Source: Corynebacterium sp. P4-C1 | GTDB lineage: Bacteria > Actinomycetota > Actinomycetes > Mycobacteriales > Mycobacteriaceae | Length of the DNA stretch: 64,000 nucleotides | Direction of reading: 5' to 3' | Assembly: GCF_030503595.1 (NCBI RefSeq) | Contig: NZ_CP129966.1 | Coordinates: 1,116,001-1,180,000, forward strand | Shown: piece after piece, positions 28,245-37,534 of the stretch | How positions within the stretch are numbered: position 1 is the stretch's first letter | Layout: every line of letters begins with the position of its first letter | Notes under the pieces: generated by a model | Database searches by the model: none | What the model was told of the DNA's origin: nothing | Seen by the model: the letters and a program-made list of their open reading frames with translations, nothing else | Translations under genes and position numbers: made by a program

Positions 28245-29998
28245 GGCCGCGGCACAACCGGTGCGGCGCGCACACCTTGCTGGCCGGGGACCTCACGCCA
28301 GTTCAGCGAGTCCCTCGTGGGCAGCGGCATGCGCATCAGCACCTTCGAATCGGTGATGTACATCATGTCTGCGGTGGCGGCGACCGCGACCACCGGGCCG
28401 CCGACATTCCCAGACGGCAACGCCGTCACCGTGGACCCGTCCTGCTCCACACGGACGATTGGGCGTTGGGTGGCGGACGTGCCCACGAGCAACGAGCCGT
28501 CCGGCTGCCAGTCCACGCTCACCGCGGCGCCGCCGAGTTCCGACTCCGCGTATTTGGCGGTGTTGACAACCGCACGCTGTCCGTTCTCGCGCCGCTCCAC
28601 CACACCGACAACGAGATGGCCGTCGACGATCATGGCCACGCGCGCGCCACTGCTGGACAACCGCAGGACCGTGATCTCCCCGTCTACGTCCTCCGGCAGC
28701 TCCACCTGGACGCTGCTCACATTCACTTCTTCGGTCGCGGTGGAGCGCTCCGCGCGAATGACGCCCTTGCCGTCGGCGACGACCCACGCGGAAGCGTGGT
28801 CCGGTTCCAGCGTGGGGCGGGTGAAGCTCCCGGCGCGCTGGACTTCCTTGCTGCCGCTGTCCACGACTCCGAGGATCAGGGCCTGCTCGTTGTCGCTGAC
28901 GTTGCTCACGGCGGCGTAGTTACCTTTGTCCCCGATGTCCACGGACGAGATGCTGCCTAGCTCCTTGAAGGATTCGACGGGCTCCACGACGGGTTCTTCA
29001 CCGTCACCGAGGTTGGACAGGCTTGTCACTGCGCCGTCGCTGAGGGTGTACAGCTCCGGTCCACCATCGCGTGTCTTGACTGGGTCGAGGTCCCGGAACT
29101 CGTCGGTGGTCAGTTCGGTCTTCTCCCCCACCAGCGGCACGCCGTTGAGGGTGACCGGGTAGGGCCCCGGCACGCCGGCGGAGGCGAGGGTCCACACCAC
29201 CTGCGCTGCGAAACGTGCGCGGGTCTTGTCGTCGGTGTCCGCACCTCCGGTGAAGCGGTACACGCCGTCGTTGGAGCCAGTGTAGGTCAAATCGGACGCA
29301 GCGGCGTTGGTCACTGCCGGGGCAATGACGTTCGACGGCCCTTCGATGAGCATGTTGAGCATCGCGTCCTCCCGCGAGACCCCTGCGGAGTAGACCCAAC
29401 GGCGGTCGGGGGCTAAGGCTTGCCCTGTGGAATCGTAGAAGTAGACGTTGCGGGGCTCGTAGTGGTTGCGCAGCTCGATGCGGTCCACGACGACGTCGTT
29501 AGGCAAGCTCTCGATGCGCCACTGGCCGTCCTCTAAGACGAGCTCCATCGTGGCCTGGTACAGCTGGTTCTCGGGGTGGAAGACGCCGCCCGGGCCGAGA
29601 CGGCCGATGATGCGGCCCTCCACCTGGTACGAGCGCTTCTCCTGATCCGTCATGGGGCGGGAGGTCAACTCGAATGTGTCCAGGACGAGGATGTCCTCGC
29701 TCGGCTCCCACGCCTGGCCCATCGGCTGAGTGAGGTACCGGCGCGCGGCCTCGTAGTTGACCGACGGGTTGGCGGAAGCGGCGAAGAACTCGCGCAGCAG
29801 CAGGTCCGGCTCCGCGTCCTTCGTCGGCTCCAAATCCAACTGCGGATCCGGCCGGCCCTCGAAAGTCTCGATCACATGCGGCTCGGTACTCGTGGGCAGC
29901 GTGGCACATCCCGCGGCGGAGAACAGCGCCACGGCGGAGAACAGCGACGCCACAGCGCGCGCCGTGTTCCTCTTCAACGGTCGACGGGAACCCATCAT
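28241..29998 (-). CDS. lpqB: Lipoprotein LpqB
   Basis: 585 residues. A lipoprotein signal peptide ends in FSAAGC, with Cys31 as lipidation site. The mature part has a GerMN-like domain (about residues 200-320) followed by a beta-propeller-like C-terminal region. LpqB interacts with the sensor kinase MtrB and tunes MtrA signalling in mycobacteria. The start overlaps the mtrB stop by 4 bp (ATGA). A second Met at residue 2 is an equally good start. Confidence 0.93.
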   Translation of the reverse strand: MMGSRRPLKRNTARAVASLFSAVALFSAAGCATLPTSTEPHVIETFEGRPDPQLDLEPTKDAEPDLLLREFFAASANPSVNYEAARRYLTQPMGQAWEPSEDILVLDTFELTSRPMTDQEKRSYQVEGRIIGRLGPGGVFHPENQLYQATMELVLEDGQWRIESLPNDVVVDRIELRNHYEPRNVYFYDSTGQALAPDRRWVYSAGVSREDAMLNMLIEGPSNVIAPAVTNAAASDLTYTGSNDGVYRFTGGADTDDKTRARFAAQVVWTLASAGVPGPYPVTLNGVPLVGEKTELTTDEFRDLDPVKTRDGGPELYTLSDGAVTSLSNLGDGEEPVVEPVESFKELGSISSVDIGDKGNYAAVSNVSDNEQALILGVVDSGSKEVQRAGSFTRPTLEPDHASAWVVADGKGVIRAERSTATEEVNVSSVQVELPEDVDGEITVLRLSSSGARVAMIVDGHLVVGVVERRENGQRAVVNTAKYAESELGGAAVSVDWQPDGSLLVGTSATQRPIVRVEQDGSTVTALPSGNVGGPVVAVAATADMMYITDSKVLMRMPLPTRDSLNWREVPGQQGVRAAPVVPRP

Positions 29999-31629
29999 TG
30001 CTCGCGCTCCTTTTCATCCGGGGCGGCGGCTTCAGCACCGTGCGGCTCCTCCGCTTCGGCCGTGCCCGCGGATTCGGGGTCCTGCGGTATCTCCGGAGAC
30101 TCCGGCTCCTCATGGCGGTTGGTGTGCACGAGCTCCAGCGCGGGTTGGTCCTCGGGCGCGCCGGGAGCGCGCAGCGGCAGCGGCGCCTTGGTGAAACCGA
30201 CCTCCGGATCGCGCGGCAGCACGAGGCGGAACTGGGAGCCGACACCGGCGGTGCCGGCGGCATCGAGGGTGCCGTGGTGCAGCTGGGCATCCTCGCGTGC
30301 GATGGCCAAACCCAAGCCGGTGCCGCCGGAGTGGCGCTTGCGGGAGGAGTCGGCGCGCCAGAACCGGTTGAACACCAGTTCCTCCTGCCCCGGTTTCAAG
30401 CCCACGCCGCCGTCGGTGACAGTGATGGCCACGGCATCGTCGCTGGCGGCGAGCTCAACGCAGACGGGGTTGCCCTCGGAGTGGTCGATGGCGTTGGCCA
30501 GCAGGTTGCGCACGATGCGCTCGATCCGGCGGGCATCGCCGACCATCTGCACCGGTTCATCGGGCATGTCGAATTCGACGGCGACATCGAGTTCCTCGGC
30601 CAGCACGGATGTCTGGGCCCACGCGGACTCGACCGGCGAGCGCGCGTCCATGGTGGCGGAGGACAGGTCGGCCACGCCGGCGTCGTGGCGTGAAATCTCC
30701 AGCAGGTCTGCGAGCAGGGCCTCGAAGCGGTCGAGCTCGCGGATCATCAGCTGGGAGGCGCGCTGGGTGTGCGGCTCCAGGTTTTCCTCGTCTCCGGCGA
30801 TCATGTCGGCGGCCATGCGCACGGTGGTCAGCGGTGTGCGCAGCTCGTGGGAGACATCGGAGGTGAACTGCCGCTGCAGGTCGCCGTACTCCTCCAGCTG
30901 GGTGATCTTGCTGGACAGGTTGTCGGCCATGTCGTTGAAGGACAGGGCCAGGCGCGCCATCTCGTCCTCACCCTCGACAGCCATGCGCTCACGCAGGTGG
31001 CCGGCGGCGAGGCGCTCCGCGATGCGCGAGGCGGACCTCACCGGGGCAACCAGCTGCTGCGAGGACAGCCATGCGATGCCCACGAGCAGGACGACGACCA
31101 CGATGCCGGCGGAGGTGAGGAGGCCCCGCATGAGCGCGAGTGTCTGGCGCTCGGACTGCATGTCCATGACCAGGTAGAGCTGCAGCCCCTCAATATCGGA
31201 ATTCGTCGGGGTGCCGATGATCAGGGCGTCGTAAATCCGTCCCCCGCTGTTGACGGGGTTGAACTGGTAGGCCACCTGACTCTGCCCGACGAATTCCACG
31301 AGCCGCGGCGGAATAGTGAAATCCTCCGGCGAAGTGATCATCCCGTTGCTCTGCGGCAGCACCAGCACGGGCTCGTAGGCGCCGGCGGCGGGCTGGTCCT
31401 GCTGGGAGCGCTGCGCCAGGGCCGCGCGGGCGGTGTTCAGGCGACTCTGCGGCGATGCGCCGGAGGCTGAAGTGTTGCGCAGCTGCTCCTCGACCGTGGC
31501 GCGGACGCGCTCGAGGTCATTCTGGGCGTTCTCGACCTTCAGGTTGACCAGGCGCTGCGTCACCACTGAGGCGAGCGCCAAGGCGAGCACGCCCATGACG
31601 ATTGCGGAAACGATGAGCACTGTGCCCAC
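29995..31629 (-). CDS. mtrB: Two-component sensor histidine kinase MtrB
   Basis: 544 residues from a GTG at 31627-31629. Membrane segment at residues 1-25, extracellular sensor, second segment near residue 165-190, HAMP (ARLALSFNDMADNLSSKI), phospho-acceptor SHELRTPLTTVRMA, N box NLLANAIDHS, G1 DGGVGLKPG and G2 GGTGLGLAI. MtrAB controls cell-wall turnover and osmotic response. Residues matching the family continue upstream of this GTG (RWRTSLQVRF), and the only in-frame codons back to the mtrA stop are CTG, for example 31699-31701, so the real start may be non-canonical. Coupled to lpqB. Confidence 0.92.
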   Translation of the reverse strand: MGTVLIVSAIVMGVLALALASVVTQRLVNLKVENAQNDLERVRATVEEQLRNTSASGASPQSRLNTARAALAQRSQQDQPAAGAYEPVLVLPQSNGMITSPEDFTIPPRLVEFVGQSQVAYQFNPVNSGGRIYDALIIGTPTNSDIEGLQLYLVMDMQSERQTLALMRGLLTSAGIVVVVLLVGIAWLSSQQLVAPVRSASRIAERLAAGHLRERMAVEGEDEMARLALSFNDMADNLSSKITQLEEYGDLQRQFTSDVSHELRTPLTTVRMAADMIAGDEENLEPHTQRASQLMIRELDRFEALLADLLEISRHDAGVADLSSATMDARSPVESAWAQTSVLAEELDVAVEFDMPDEPVQMVGDARRIERIVRNLLANAIDHSEGNPVCVELAASDDAVAITVTDGGVGLKPGQEELVFNRFWRADSSRKRHSGGTGLGLAIAREDAQLHHGTLDAAGTAGVGSQFRLVLPRDPEVGFTKAPLPLRAPGAPEDQPALELVHTNRHEEPESPEIPQDPESAGTAEAEEPHGAEAAAPDEKEREQ

Positions 31630-31707
31630 GAACCGGACCTGCAGCGAGGTCCGCCACCGCTGGCCAAGGCTCTCCCTGGCCCGTCTGAGTGAGGTAGCCA
31701 GGGTCTG

Positions 31708-32391
31708 TTACACCCCCGACCGTCCAGTCTTGTAGCCCACGCCGCGCACAGTGAGGACGATCTCGGGGTTTTCCGGGTCATGCTCGATCTTAGAGCGCAG
31801 GCGCTGCACATGGACGTTGACCAAGCGGGTGTCGGAAGCGTTTCGGTAGCCCCACACCGATTCGAGGAGTTCCTCGCGGGTGTGCACCTGCTGCGGCTTA
31901 CGCGCCAGCTCCACCAGCAGGTCGAATTCGAGCGGGGTGAGGTTGATCTCGGTCTCGCCGCGGGTGACGATGTGCTGCGGCACATCGATGGTGAGGTCCC
32001 CGATCTCCAGGATCTCGCTAGGCTCCTCGTTGGTCTGGCGCAGGCGCGCGCGGATGCGTGCGATGAGCTCGCGCGGCTTGAACGGCTTGGTGATGTAGTC
32101 GTCCGCGCCGGATTCGAGGCCCAGAACAACGTCGACGGTGTCCGTCTTGGCGGTGAGCATGACGATCGGCAGGTTGGATTCCTTGCGGATCTCCTTGCAG
32201 ATGTCCACGCCGCTCATGCCCGGCAGCATCAGGTCCAGCAGGATCAGGTCCGGCTGGTAGCTGCGGAAAGCGGGGATGGCCTCGAGCCCGTCGACGACAG
32301 GCTTGGCTTCGAATCCCTCCGCCTCCAGCACAATTGTCAGCATCTCGGAGATGGCGGGGTCATCGTCCACGACGAGGATCTTGGGCATCAT
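31708..32391 (-). CDS. mtrA: Response regulator MtrA
   Basis: 227 residues, OmpR/PhoB type. The acidic pocket is VVDDD at residues 7-11, the phosphorylation site Asp53 sits in LILLDLMLPG, the conserved Thr/Lys are in MLTAKTDTVD and ITKPFKPREL, and the winged-helix effector ends RSKIEHDPENPEIVLTVRGVGYK. Start choice is between two adjacent ATGs (MMPKIL). It heads the mtrA-mtrB-lpqB unit. Confidence 0.95.
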   Translation of the reverse strand: MMPKILVVDDDPAISEMLTIVLEAEGFEAKPVVDGLEAIPAFRSYQPDLILLDLMLPGMSGVDICKEIRKESNLPIVMLTAKTDTVDVVLGLESGADDYITKPFKPRELIARIRARLRQTNEEPSEILEIGDLTIDVPQHIVTRGETEINLTPLEFDLLVELARKPQQVHTREELLESVWGYRNASDTRLVNVHVQRLRSKIEHDPENPEIVLTVRGVGYKTGRSGV

Positions 32392-32451
32392 CGGTATCTC
32401 GGTGCTCCTTGCTGCGTTGCGTTACCGCACACGTTAGCTGGCGGGTGGACC

Positions 32452-33075
32452 CTAATGGGCCTTTACAGCTTGAATGATAGGTGCTGCCTCGGTCGCGCGG
32501 ATCCACCGGCCCTCCCAGCTGGTGCGCGCCATGTCCTCGTAGGCGGCGAACGTCGCGTCCTGCAGGCTGGTGTCGCGTTCGTAGCGGTCGCGGGTGCGCG
32601 AGGCGTCGAGGCTTTCGCGTTTCGCGGCGCGTTCGCGGGCGGTCTCCGGCGCGGTGTCCACGAGGACTTGCAGGTCCGGCCGTGGCAGGCCGAGCCGGTC
32701 GAATTCGAGCTCGGCGACCCACGCGCGGTCGTCGATACGCCCCGTGCGCGCCGACGTGTACGCCGCATTCGAGGCGACATAGCGGTCGAGCAGGAGCACA
32801 TCGCTTATCGACGCTGCCCAGAGCCCCAACTCCTCTTTCGCCCCGTACCGGTCGAGGGCGAACATGACTGCCATGCCGTGGGCGGATTCGGTGAGATCAC
32901 CCATTTTCCCGTGCAGCGCGTCAGCGGCGAGCTGGGCGTGGAGGGACTCGTTGTAGCGCGGAAACGACATGGTCGCCACACTGTCGATCCCGTCGGCGGC
33001 CGCTAGTTCGCGGATCAGCTTCTGGACCAGTGTGTGCTTGCCCGCTCCGTCGATCCCTTCGAGAGCAATGATCAT
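32452..33075 (-). CDS. tmk: dTMP kinase
   Basis: 207 residues. Phosphorylates dTMP to dTDP for DNA synthesis. P-loop ALEGIDGAGKHTL at residues 4-16 (usual family form has GKST/GKTT, here GKHT), the FPRYNES region, DRYVASNAAY, and a LID region with RDRYERDTSLQ. In this gene the CTTATCGACG motif is antisense and imposes a rare ATA isoleucine codon (32806-32808). Followed by mtrA, as in mycobacteria. Confidence 0.9.
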   Translation of the reverse strand: MIIALEGIDGAGKHTLVQKLIRELAAADGIDSVATMSFPRYNESLHAQLAADALHGKMGDLTESAHGMAVMFALDRYGAKEELGLWAASISDVLLLDRYVASNAAYTSARTGRIDDRAWVAELEFDRLGLPRPDLQVLVDTAPETARERAAKRESLDASRTRDRYERDTSLQDATFAAYEDMARTSWEGRWIRATEAAPIIQAVKAH

Positions 33076-33087
33076 GGCGGCGCAGGC

Positions 33088-34548
33088 TTAGTAGCGGTAG
33101 TGCTCGGGCTTGAACGGGCCGGCGACGTCAACGCCGATGTACTCGGCCTGTTCCTTGGTCAGCTCCGTCAGGGTGCCGCCGAGACCTTCGACGTGGATGC
33201 GTGCCACCTTCTCGTCGAGGATCTTCGGCAGGCGGTACACCTGGTTCTCGTACTGGCTGTTGTTCGTGTACAGCTCGATCTGCGCGATGGTCTGATCGGC
33301 AAACGAGTTGGACATCACGAACGACGGATGGCCGGTGGCGTTGCCCAGGTTGAGCAGGCGCCCCTCGGAGAGCACGATGATGGAATTTCCGCTGGGCAGG
33401 GTGAACAGGTCGACCTGCGGCTTGATGTTCAGGCGGGTGACGTCCTCGCGGTGCAGCAGGGAGGCCATGTCGATCTCGTTGTCGAAGTGGCCGATATTGC
33501 CCAGAACGGCGTGGTCCTTCATCTTGAGCATGTCGTCGAAGGTGATGATGCCCAAGTTGCCGGTGGCGGTGATGATGATGTCCGCGTCCGCGATCGCGTC
33601 GTCGACGGTGACGACGTTGTAGCCGTCCATGAGCGCCTGCAGCGCGTTGATCGGGTCGGCCTCGGTGACGGACACGACCGCGCCCTGGCCGTCGAGGGCC
33701 TCGGCGACGCCCTTGCCCACATCGCCGTAGCCGCAGACGAGCGCTTTCTTGCCGCCGATGAGCATGTCGGTGCCGCGGTTGAGGCCGTCGATGACGGAGT
33801 GGCGGGTGCCGTAACGGTTGTCGAACTTGGACTTGGTCACCGCGTCGTTGACGTTCATCGCCGGGAACGGCAGGGTGCCTTCGTTGGCGAAGTGGTACAG
33901 GCGGTGGACACCCGTGGTGGTCTCCTCGGTCACGCCCTTGACGTTCTTGGCGGTCTCGGTCCACTTGGAAGCGTCCTCCGCCAGCGTCTCGCGCAGCATG
34001 GCGAAGAAGGCGACCTGCTCGTCCGAGTCGGTGTCGGACGCCGACGGGACCGCGCCCGCGTTCTCGAATTCCGCACCCTTGATCACGGCCATGGTGGCGT
34101 CACCGCCGTCGTCGAGAATCATGTTCGGGTAGATCTTCGCGCCGTCGCGCTCGCCCCAGCTGAAGATCTGCTTCATGCACCACCAGTACTCGTCGAGGGT
34201 CTCGCCCTTCCACGCGAACACGGGCACGCCCTTCGGATCCTCCGGGGTGCCGTCCTTGCCCACCACGATGGCGGCCGCCGCCGGGTCCTCGGTGGAGAAG
34301 ATGTTGCAGGACGCCCAGCGCACCTCGGCCCCGAGCGCCGTCAGGGTCTCGATGAGCACCGCAGTCTGGGTGGTCATGTGGATCGCGCCGGCAATGCGGG
34401 CACCAGCCAGCGGCTGCTCCTCGGCGTATTCACGGCGCAGCTGCATCAGGCCCGGCATCTCGTGCTCGGCCAGATCGATCTGCTTTCGGCCTGCCTCGTG
34501 CAGCGACAGTTCGGCGACCTTGAAGTCCTGGCTGGCGTCCTGGTTCAT
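33088..34548 (-). CDS. sahH: S-adenosylhomocysteinase
   Basis: 486 residues. NAD-dependent hydrolysis of S-adenosylhomocysteine to adenosine and homocysteine, closing the methyl cycle. Family blocks: [23 protein letters not shown], the NAD-binding [38 protein letters not shown], and the C-terminal PFKPEHYRY. Preceded by a GAAAGAG-type site before the ATG. It lies 12 bp from tmk and could be cotranscribed with it. Confidence 0.96.
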   Translation of the reverse strand: MNQDASQDFKVAELSLHEAGRKQIDLAEHEMPGLMQLRREYAEEQPLAGARIAGAIHMTTQTAVLIETLTALGAEVRWASCNIFSTEDPAAAAIVVGKDGTPEDPKGVPVFAWKGETLDEYWWCMKQIFSWGERDGAKIYPNMILDDGGDATMAVIKGAEFENAGAVPSASDTDSDEQVAFFAMLRETLAEDASKWTETAKNVKGVTEETTTGVHRLYHFANEGTLPFPAMNVNDAVTKSKFDNRYGTRHSVIDGLNRGTDMLIGGKKALVCGYGDVGKGVAEALDGQGAVVSVTEADPINALQALMDGYNVVTVDDAIADADIIITATGNLGIITFDDMLKMKDHAVLGNIGHFDNEIDMASLLHREDVTRLNIKPQVDLFTLPSGNSIIVLSEGRLLNLGNATGHPSFVMSNSFADQTIAQIELYTNNSQYENQVYRLPKILDEKVARIHVEGLGGTLTELTKEQAEYIGVDVAGPFKPEHYRY

Positions 34549-34694
34549 GAACTCTTTCTCCTTGGTGGCGCGCCGCTTGGCACGCAGTCGAGGTGTTGGT
34601 GGTCGTTGGTGCGCCGTTGTCGGCGGCGCTCAATCGGCCCGGATCTGCGCCGGACCGGATACGGTAGCTAGCTTAAGCGGTTAAGCCGCACGGC

Positions 34695-35048
34695 TCAGGA
34701 CAAGGCCTCGATGAACTGGTCGACATCCTGCTCGGAGTCGACGTCTTCGAGGATGGCCACCGCGGCCTCGACGAGTTTCTCGTCCACGTCGGCCGCGGCG
34801 GTGCGCAGGAACGGGTACGTGTCGGCTGTCTCGCCGGCACTGAACGGCGCTCCCGCCCAGATTGCGGCGATGGTGGCCGCGGCCTGGCCGTTCAAGAGTT
34901 CTTCCTCGGTGGCGTTGTCCTTGTCCATGGCCAGCAGGCACGCGTCGCGCACTGCTTCCACCATGTCCTCGTGGTCGAGGTCCGCGATGTCGTCGAGGAA
35001 ATCGACGTTGGCATCCTCATTGAAGATGGCCATGTCCCAGGTGCTCAC
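34695..35048 (-). CDS. DUF4259-like protein
   Basis: 117 residues from GTG 35046-35048, chosen because GAAGGAG lies 7 bp upstream. The beginning STWDMAIFNEDANVDFLDDIADLD resembles DUF4259 proteins. Very acidic, helical, no cysteines or membrane segment except one alanine-rich helix. DUF4259 has no established biochemical role. The gene stands alone upstream of sahH. Confidence 0.78.
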   Translation of the reverse strand: MSTWDMAIFNEDANVDFLDDIADLDHEDMVEAVRDACLLAMDKDNATEEELLNGQAAATIAAIWAGAPFSAGETADTYPFLRTAAADVDEKLVEAAVAILEDVDSEQDVDQFIEALS

Positions 35049-35397
35049 GCCGTTCTCCTTCCGGCTCGTCCTGCGTGTCCAGTGGTTTTCTGGGTGCTTG
35101 TTCCAGTCAGGTCCACTTCTACTGTCTCGCTGGCCGGATGTCCACCATGAGCCGGCAGCGAAGCCGCGCTCGGAACCCGCGCTCGGCGGGGACTGGACGG
35201 CCCCCGGGGTGGGGCGCGTCACAAATACCACCGCGGAGGGGCCCGCGCACAAATTTGAGGAATTGGGGGTGGTGCATCCGCCGAATCCCTGATAGCTTGT
35301 TACCGAGTTGTTATATGAGTTGCTATAACCGCCACATGAGGATCACACAGGACAGCCACGTGCGGTAGCGCAACCCGCTGCCGGATAGGGGAAGGAG
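35049..35397. other. Intergenic region between DUF4259-like gene and envelope protein
   Basis: 349 bp with no supportable gene. An A/T-richer stretch at 35290-35340 (TTGTTATATGAGTTGCTATAACC) precedes the rightward gene and is the likely promoter area, but no -35/-10 pair at proper spacing is convincing. The left half is G/C-rich and featureless. Confidence 0.5.
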
Positions 35398-36243
35398 ATG
35401 CCGGAAATGGAATTGACTAACCGTCGCTTCGCCATTTACTTGGTCTCCGGCCTGTCCTTGGCCGTCGTCGTCGGCCTGCTGGTGTGGAAGGTCTCCGATT
35501 CGGGCGTGAATATTCACAGCCAGGAAACGGAGTTCGCCGGCCAGCCGGTCGCCGCGGCCGACTCGAGCTCGAATCAGACGTCCTCGCCGGAGTCCTCCAG
35601 CTCCGGGATGTCCTCCACTGAGAACCCCGACAGTGACACTGCGGCGGGGAGCGCAGACAGCGGCGACGGCCAGTCCGCCGGCGCCGTGAACGATCCGCTG
35701 GCCCCGCCGAACGCGAACTTGGACGGCAACCAAGGCGGCACCCAAGAGGCATCCTATTACCGCCCGACGAACGCGTCACCTGCTCCGCAGAACGCGCACA
35801 GCTCTGCCCCGGCGCAGACCCAGCAGCCGAATTCCGGCGGCTCCGCCAAGTCCACCGCACCGGGCGAGGCACCGCGTGCAACATCGCCGACGGTTGTCCC
35901 GCCGGAGCCGCAGGAGCCCTCCCGTCCGTCCCCGACCGGCCAAGCGCACAACAGTGAACAGGCACCGAAGCCGAACACCGAGGCCGAGCTGCAGAGTGGC
36001 TCTGAGATCGTCGAGGAAGCGCTGCAGTCCGGTAGGGAGGCCCTCGATGCGGCCCGGGAGGCTGCCGGCGGCGACGCGCAGCCGAAGAAGCGCCCCGAGG
36101 ATCCGTTCTCCGCTTCCACGCGCGTGCCCGGAATTCCGGACGGGAAGGGCCAGGCCGCGGGCGAGGAAGCTCCGGCGCCGAACACCGGGCAGGACAATGC
36201 CCCGGTCGGCACCGAGGCCGCCGCCGAGCAGCCCGAAAGCTAG
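35398..36243 (+). CDS. Single-pass membrane protein with long disordered extracytoplasmic tail
   Basis: 281 residues (272 if the second ATG at 35407 is used; a GGGGAAGGAGATG site favours the region). A short cytoplasmic start (NRRF), one membrane segment at about 12-30, then about 250 residues rich in Ser, Pro, Gly, Asn, Gln and Ala with no recognisable domain, and one short amphipathic helix (ELQSGSEIVEEALQSGREAL). Such proteins occur in corynebacterial envelopes, but the function is unknown. It faces the manA stop with -4 spacing (overlap), so the 3' ends converge. Confidence 0.7.
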   Translation: MPEMELTNRRFAIYLVSGLSLAVVVGLLVWKVSDSGVNIHSQETEFAGQPVAAADSSSNQTSSPESSSSGMSSTENPDSDTAAGSADSGDGQSAGAVNDPLAPPNANLDGNQGGTQEASYYRPTNASPAPQNAHSSAPAQTQQPNSGGSAKSTAPGEAPRATSPTVVPPEPQEPSRPSPTGQAHNSEQAPKPNTEAELQSGSEIVEEALQSGREALDAAREAAGGDAQPKKRPEDPFSASTRVPGIPDGKGQAAGEEAPAPNTGQDNAPVGTEAAAEQPES

Positions 36244-37448
36244 CGCGAAGTCACCCGCGCGTAGAACACCTCCGCGCCCGCCCCGTCGGCACTGTCGGCC
36301 AGACCCGCTGCCACGCGCGCATCCGGGTCGGAAGCGGGAATCCACGCCGCCTCACTCGGGCCCAATTCAAGCGGACCGCACGTGACGCAACCCGATGTGC
36401 ACAGCACAATCGCCGGGCCGGAGCAGTCCGCGTCGAATCCGTCCCCGGCGGCAAGCTCGTAACGGGTGAGCCGGAAATCGCGGGCGGGCACGTCGAATTC
36501 GCACACGCCGTCGCGCACCCGGGCGTCCACCCGCGGATCGAGCAGCGTGGAGAAGTCCGTGATGCGCACCAGTTCAGGAACGTCGACGTGCTTGGTGGTC
36601 AGCCCGCCGCGGAGCACGTTATCCGAGTTAGCCATGATCTCCACGGCCATCCCTCCCACGTAGGCGTGCAGCCGCCCGGCACCCAAGTACAGCGCCTCAC
36701 CGGGTGCAAGTTCCACGTAGTTGAGCAGCAGCGACGCCAGCACACCGACATCGCTGGGGTAGACCTCCGACAATTCCACGAAGCAGCGCGCGGCCTGGCC
36801 CATCCAGCTGGGGACGCCGGCAAAGGAACGCTTGTCGACGCTCCCCTTCACCCCCTCGATCACTTCCACCCGCTTGGCGCGTGGCAGGGAAATCCAGGTG
36901 GTGAACAAGGCGCGCAGCCCCTCTTCCTCGTTGTCCGAGTGGAGCATCGCCGAGTACCGGGTCAGCTCCGGGCAGTCGAGGTATTCGAAGAACTCGAGCG
37001 TCTGCCGCGCCGGCCGCAGCCCGGCCAGGGCCTTGAACCGGGTCAGGGCGACGAGCAGCTCTGGCTTGTGGTTGGGGTCTTTGTAGTTCCGTTCCGCGGC
37101 ATCGAGCGCGATGCCGGCCGCGTTCTCCCCTTCAAAACCGGCGCGGGCTTGCGCCGCGGTGGGGTGCGCCTGGATGGAAAGCGGGCCGTCGGCGGCGAGA
37201 ATCTTCAGCAGAAACGGCAGGGTGTCGCCGAATTCGCCGCGAACTGCTGCACCGAGCGCGTCGGCGGGGTCGTCCGCGATGACTTCGTCCAGCCCCACTC
37301 CCCCGACCGTGGCCGGTGCCGCCGGATGGGCACCGAACCACAGTTCGGCCTGCGGCGCCGCCGACGGGGATTCCTCCCCGCGCAACTCCGCTAGAAGGGT
37401 TCTCGATCCCCACGGATACGTCTGCATCGCCGGGGTGAGCAGCTCCAC
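36240..37448 (-). CDS. manA: Mannose-6-phosphate isomerase, class I
   Basis: 402 residues from GTG 37446-37448. Interconverts fructose-6-P and mannose-6-P, feeding mannose into the envelope glycans. Zinc-site and active-site blocks are visible: YPWGSRT, SIQAHPTAAQARAGF, KDPNHKPELLVALTRFKAL, and GMAVEIMANSDNVLRGGLTTKHVD. Frames continue upstream but without similarity, so the GTG after GAAGAGAAG is preferred. It is the last gene of the TobH-like/phosphomannomutase unit, as with Rv3255c. Confidence 0.92.
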   Translation of the reverse strand: MELLTPAMQTYPWGSRTLLAELRGEESPSAAPQAELWFGAHPAAPATVGGVGLDEVIADDPADALGAAVRGEFGDTLPFLLKILAADGPLSIQAHPTAAQARAGFEGENAAGIALDAAERNYKDPNHKPELLVALTRFKALAGLRPARQTLEFFEYLDCPELTRYSAMLHSDNEEEGLRALFTTWISLPRAKRVEVIEGVKGSVDKRSFAGVPSWMGQAARCFVELSEVYPSDVGVLASLLLNYVELAPGEALYLGAGRLHAYVGGMAVEIMANSDNVLRGGLTTKHVDVPELVRITDFSTLLDPRVDARVRDGVCEFDVPARDFRLTRYELAAGDGFDADCSGPAIVLCTSGCVTCGPLELGPSEAAWIPASDPDARVAAGLADSADGAGAEVFYARVTSR

Positions 37449-37534
37449 GTTTCTCGCCTCTTCTCTTCGTGCGTCCGCTTCGGGTTCTTCGGGTTCATCG
37501 GGTACGTCTGTGGTCTGTAGTCTCGAGCCCGCGG

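Noticed and set aside
33034..34671. 545-codon plus-strand frame over sahH
   Set aside because: Antisense to an intact sahH; no domain similarity.
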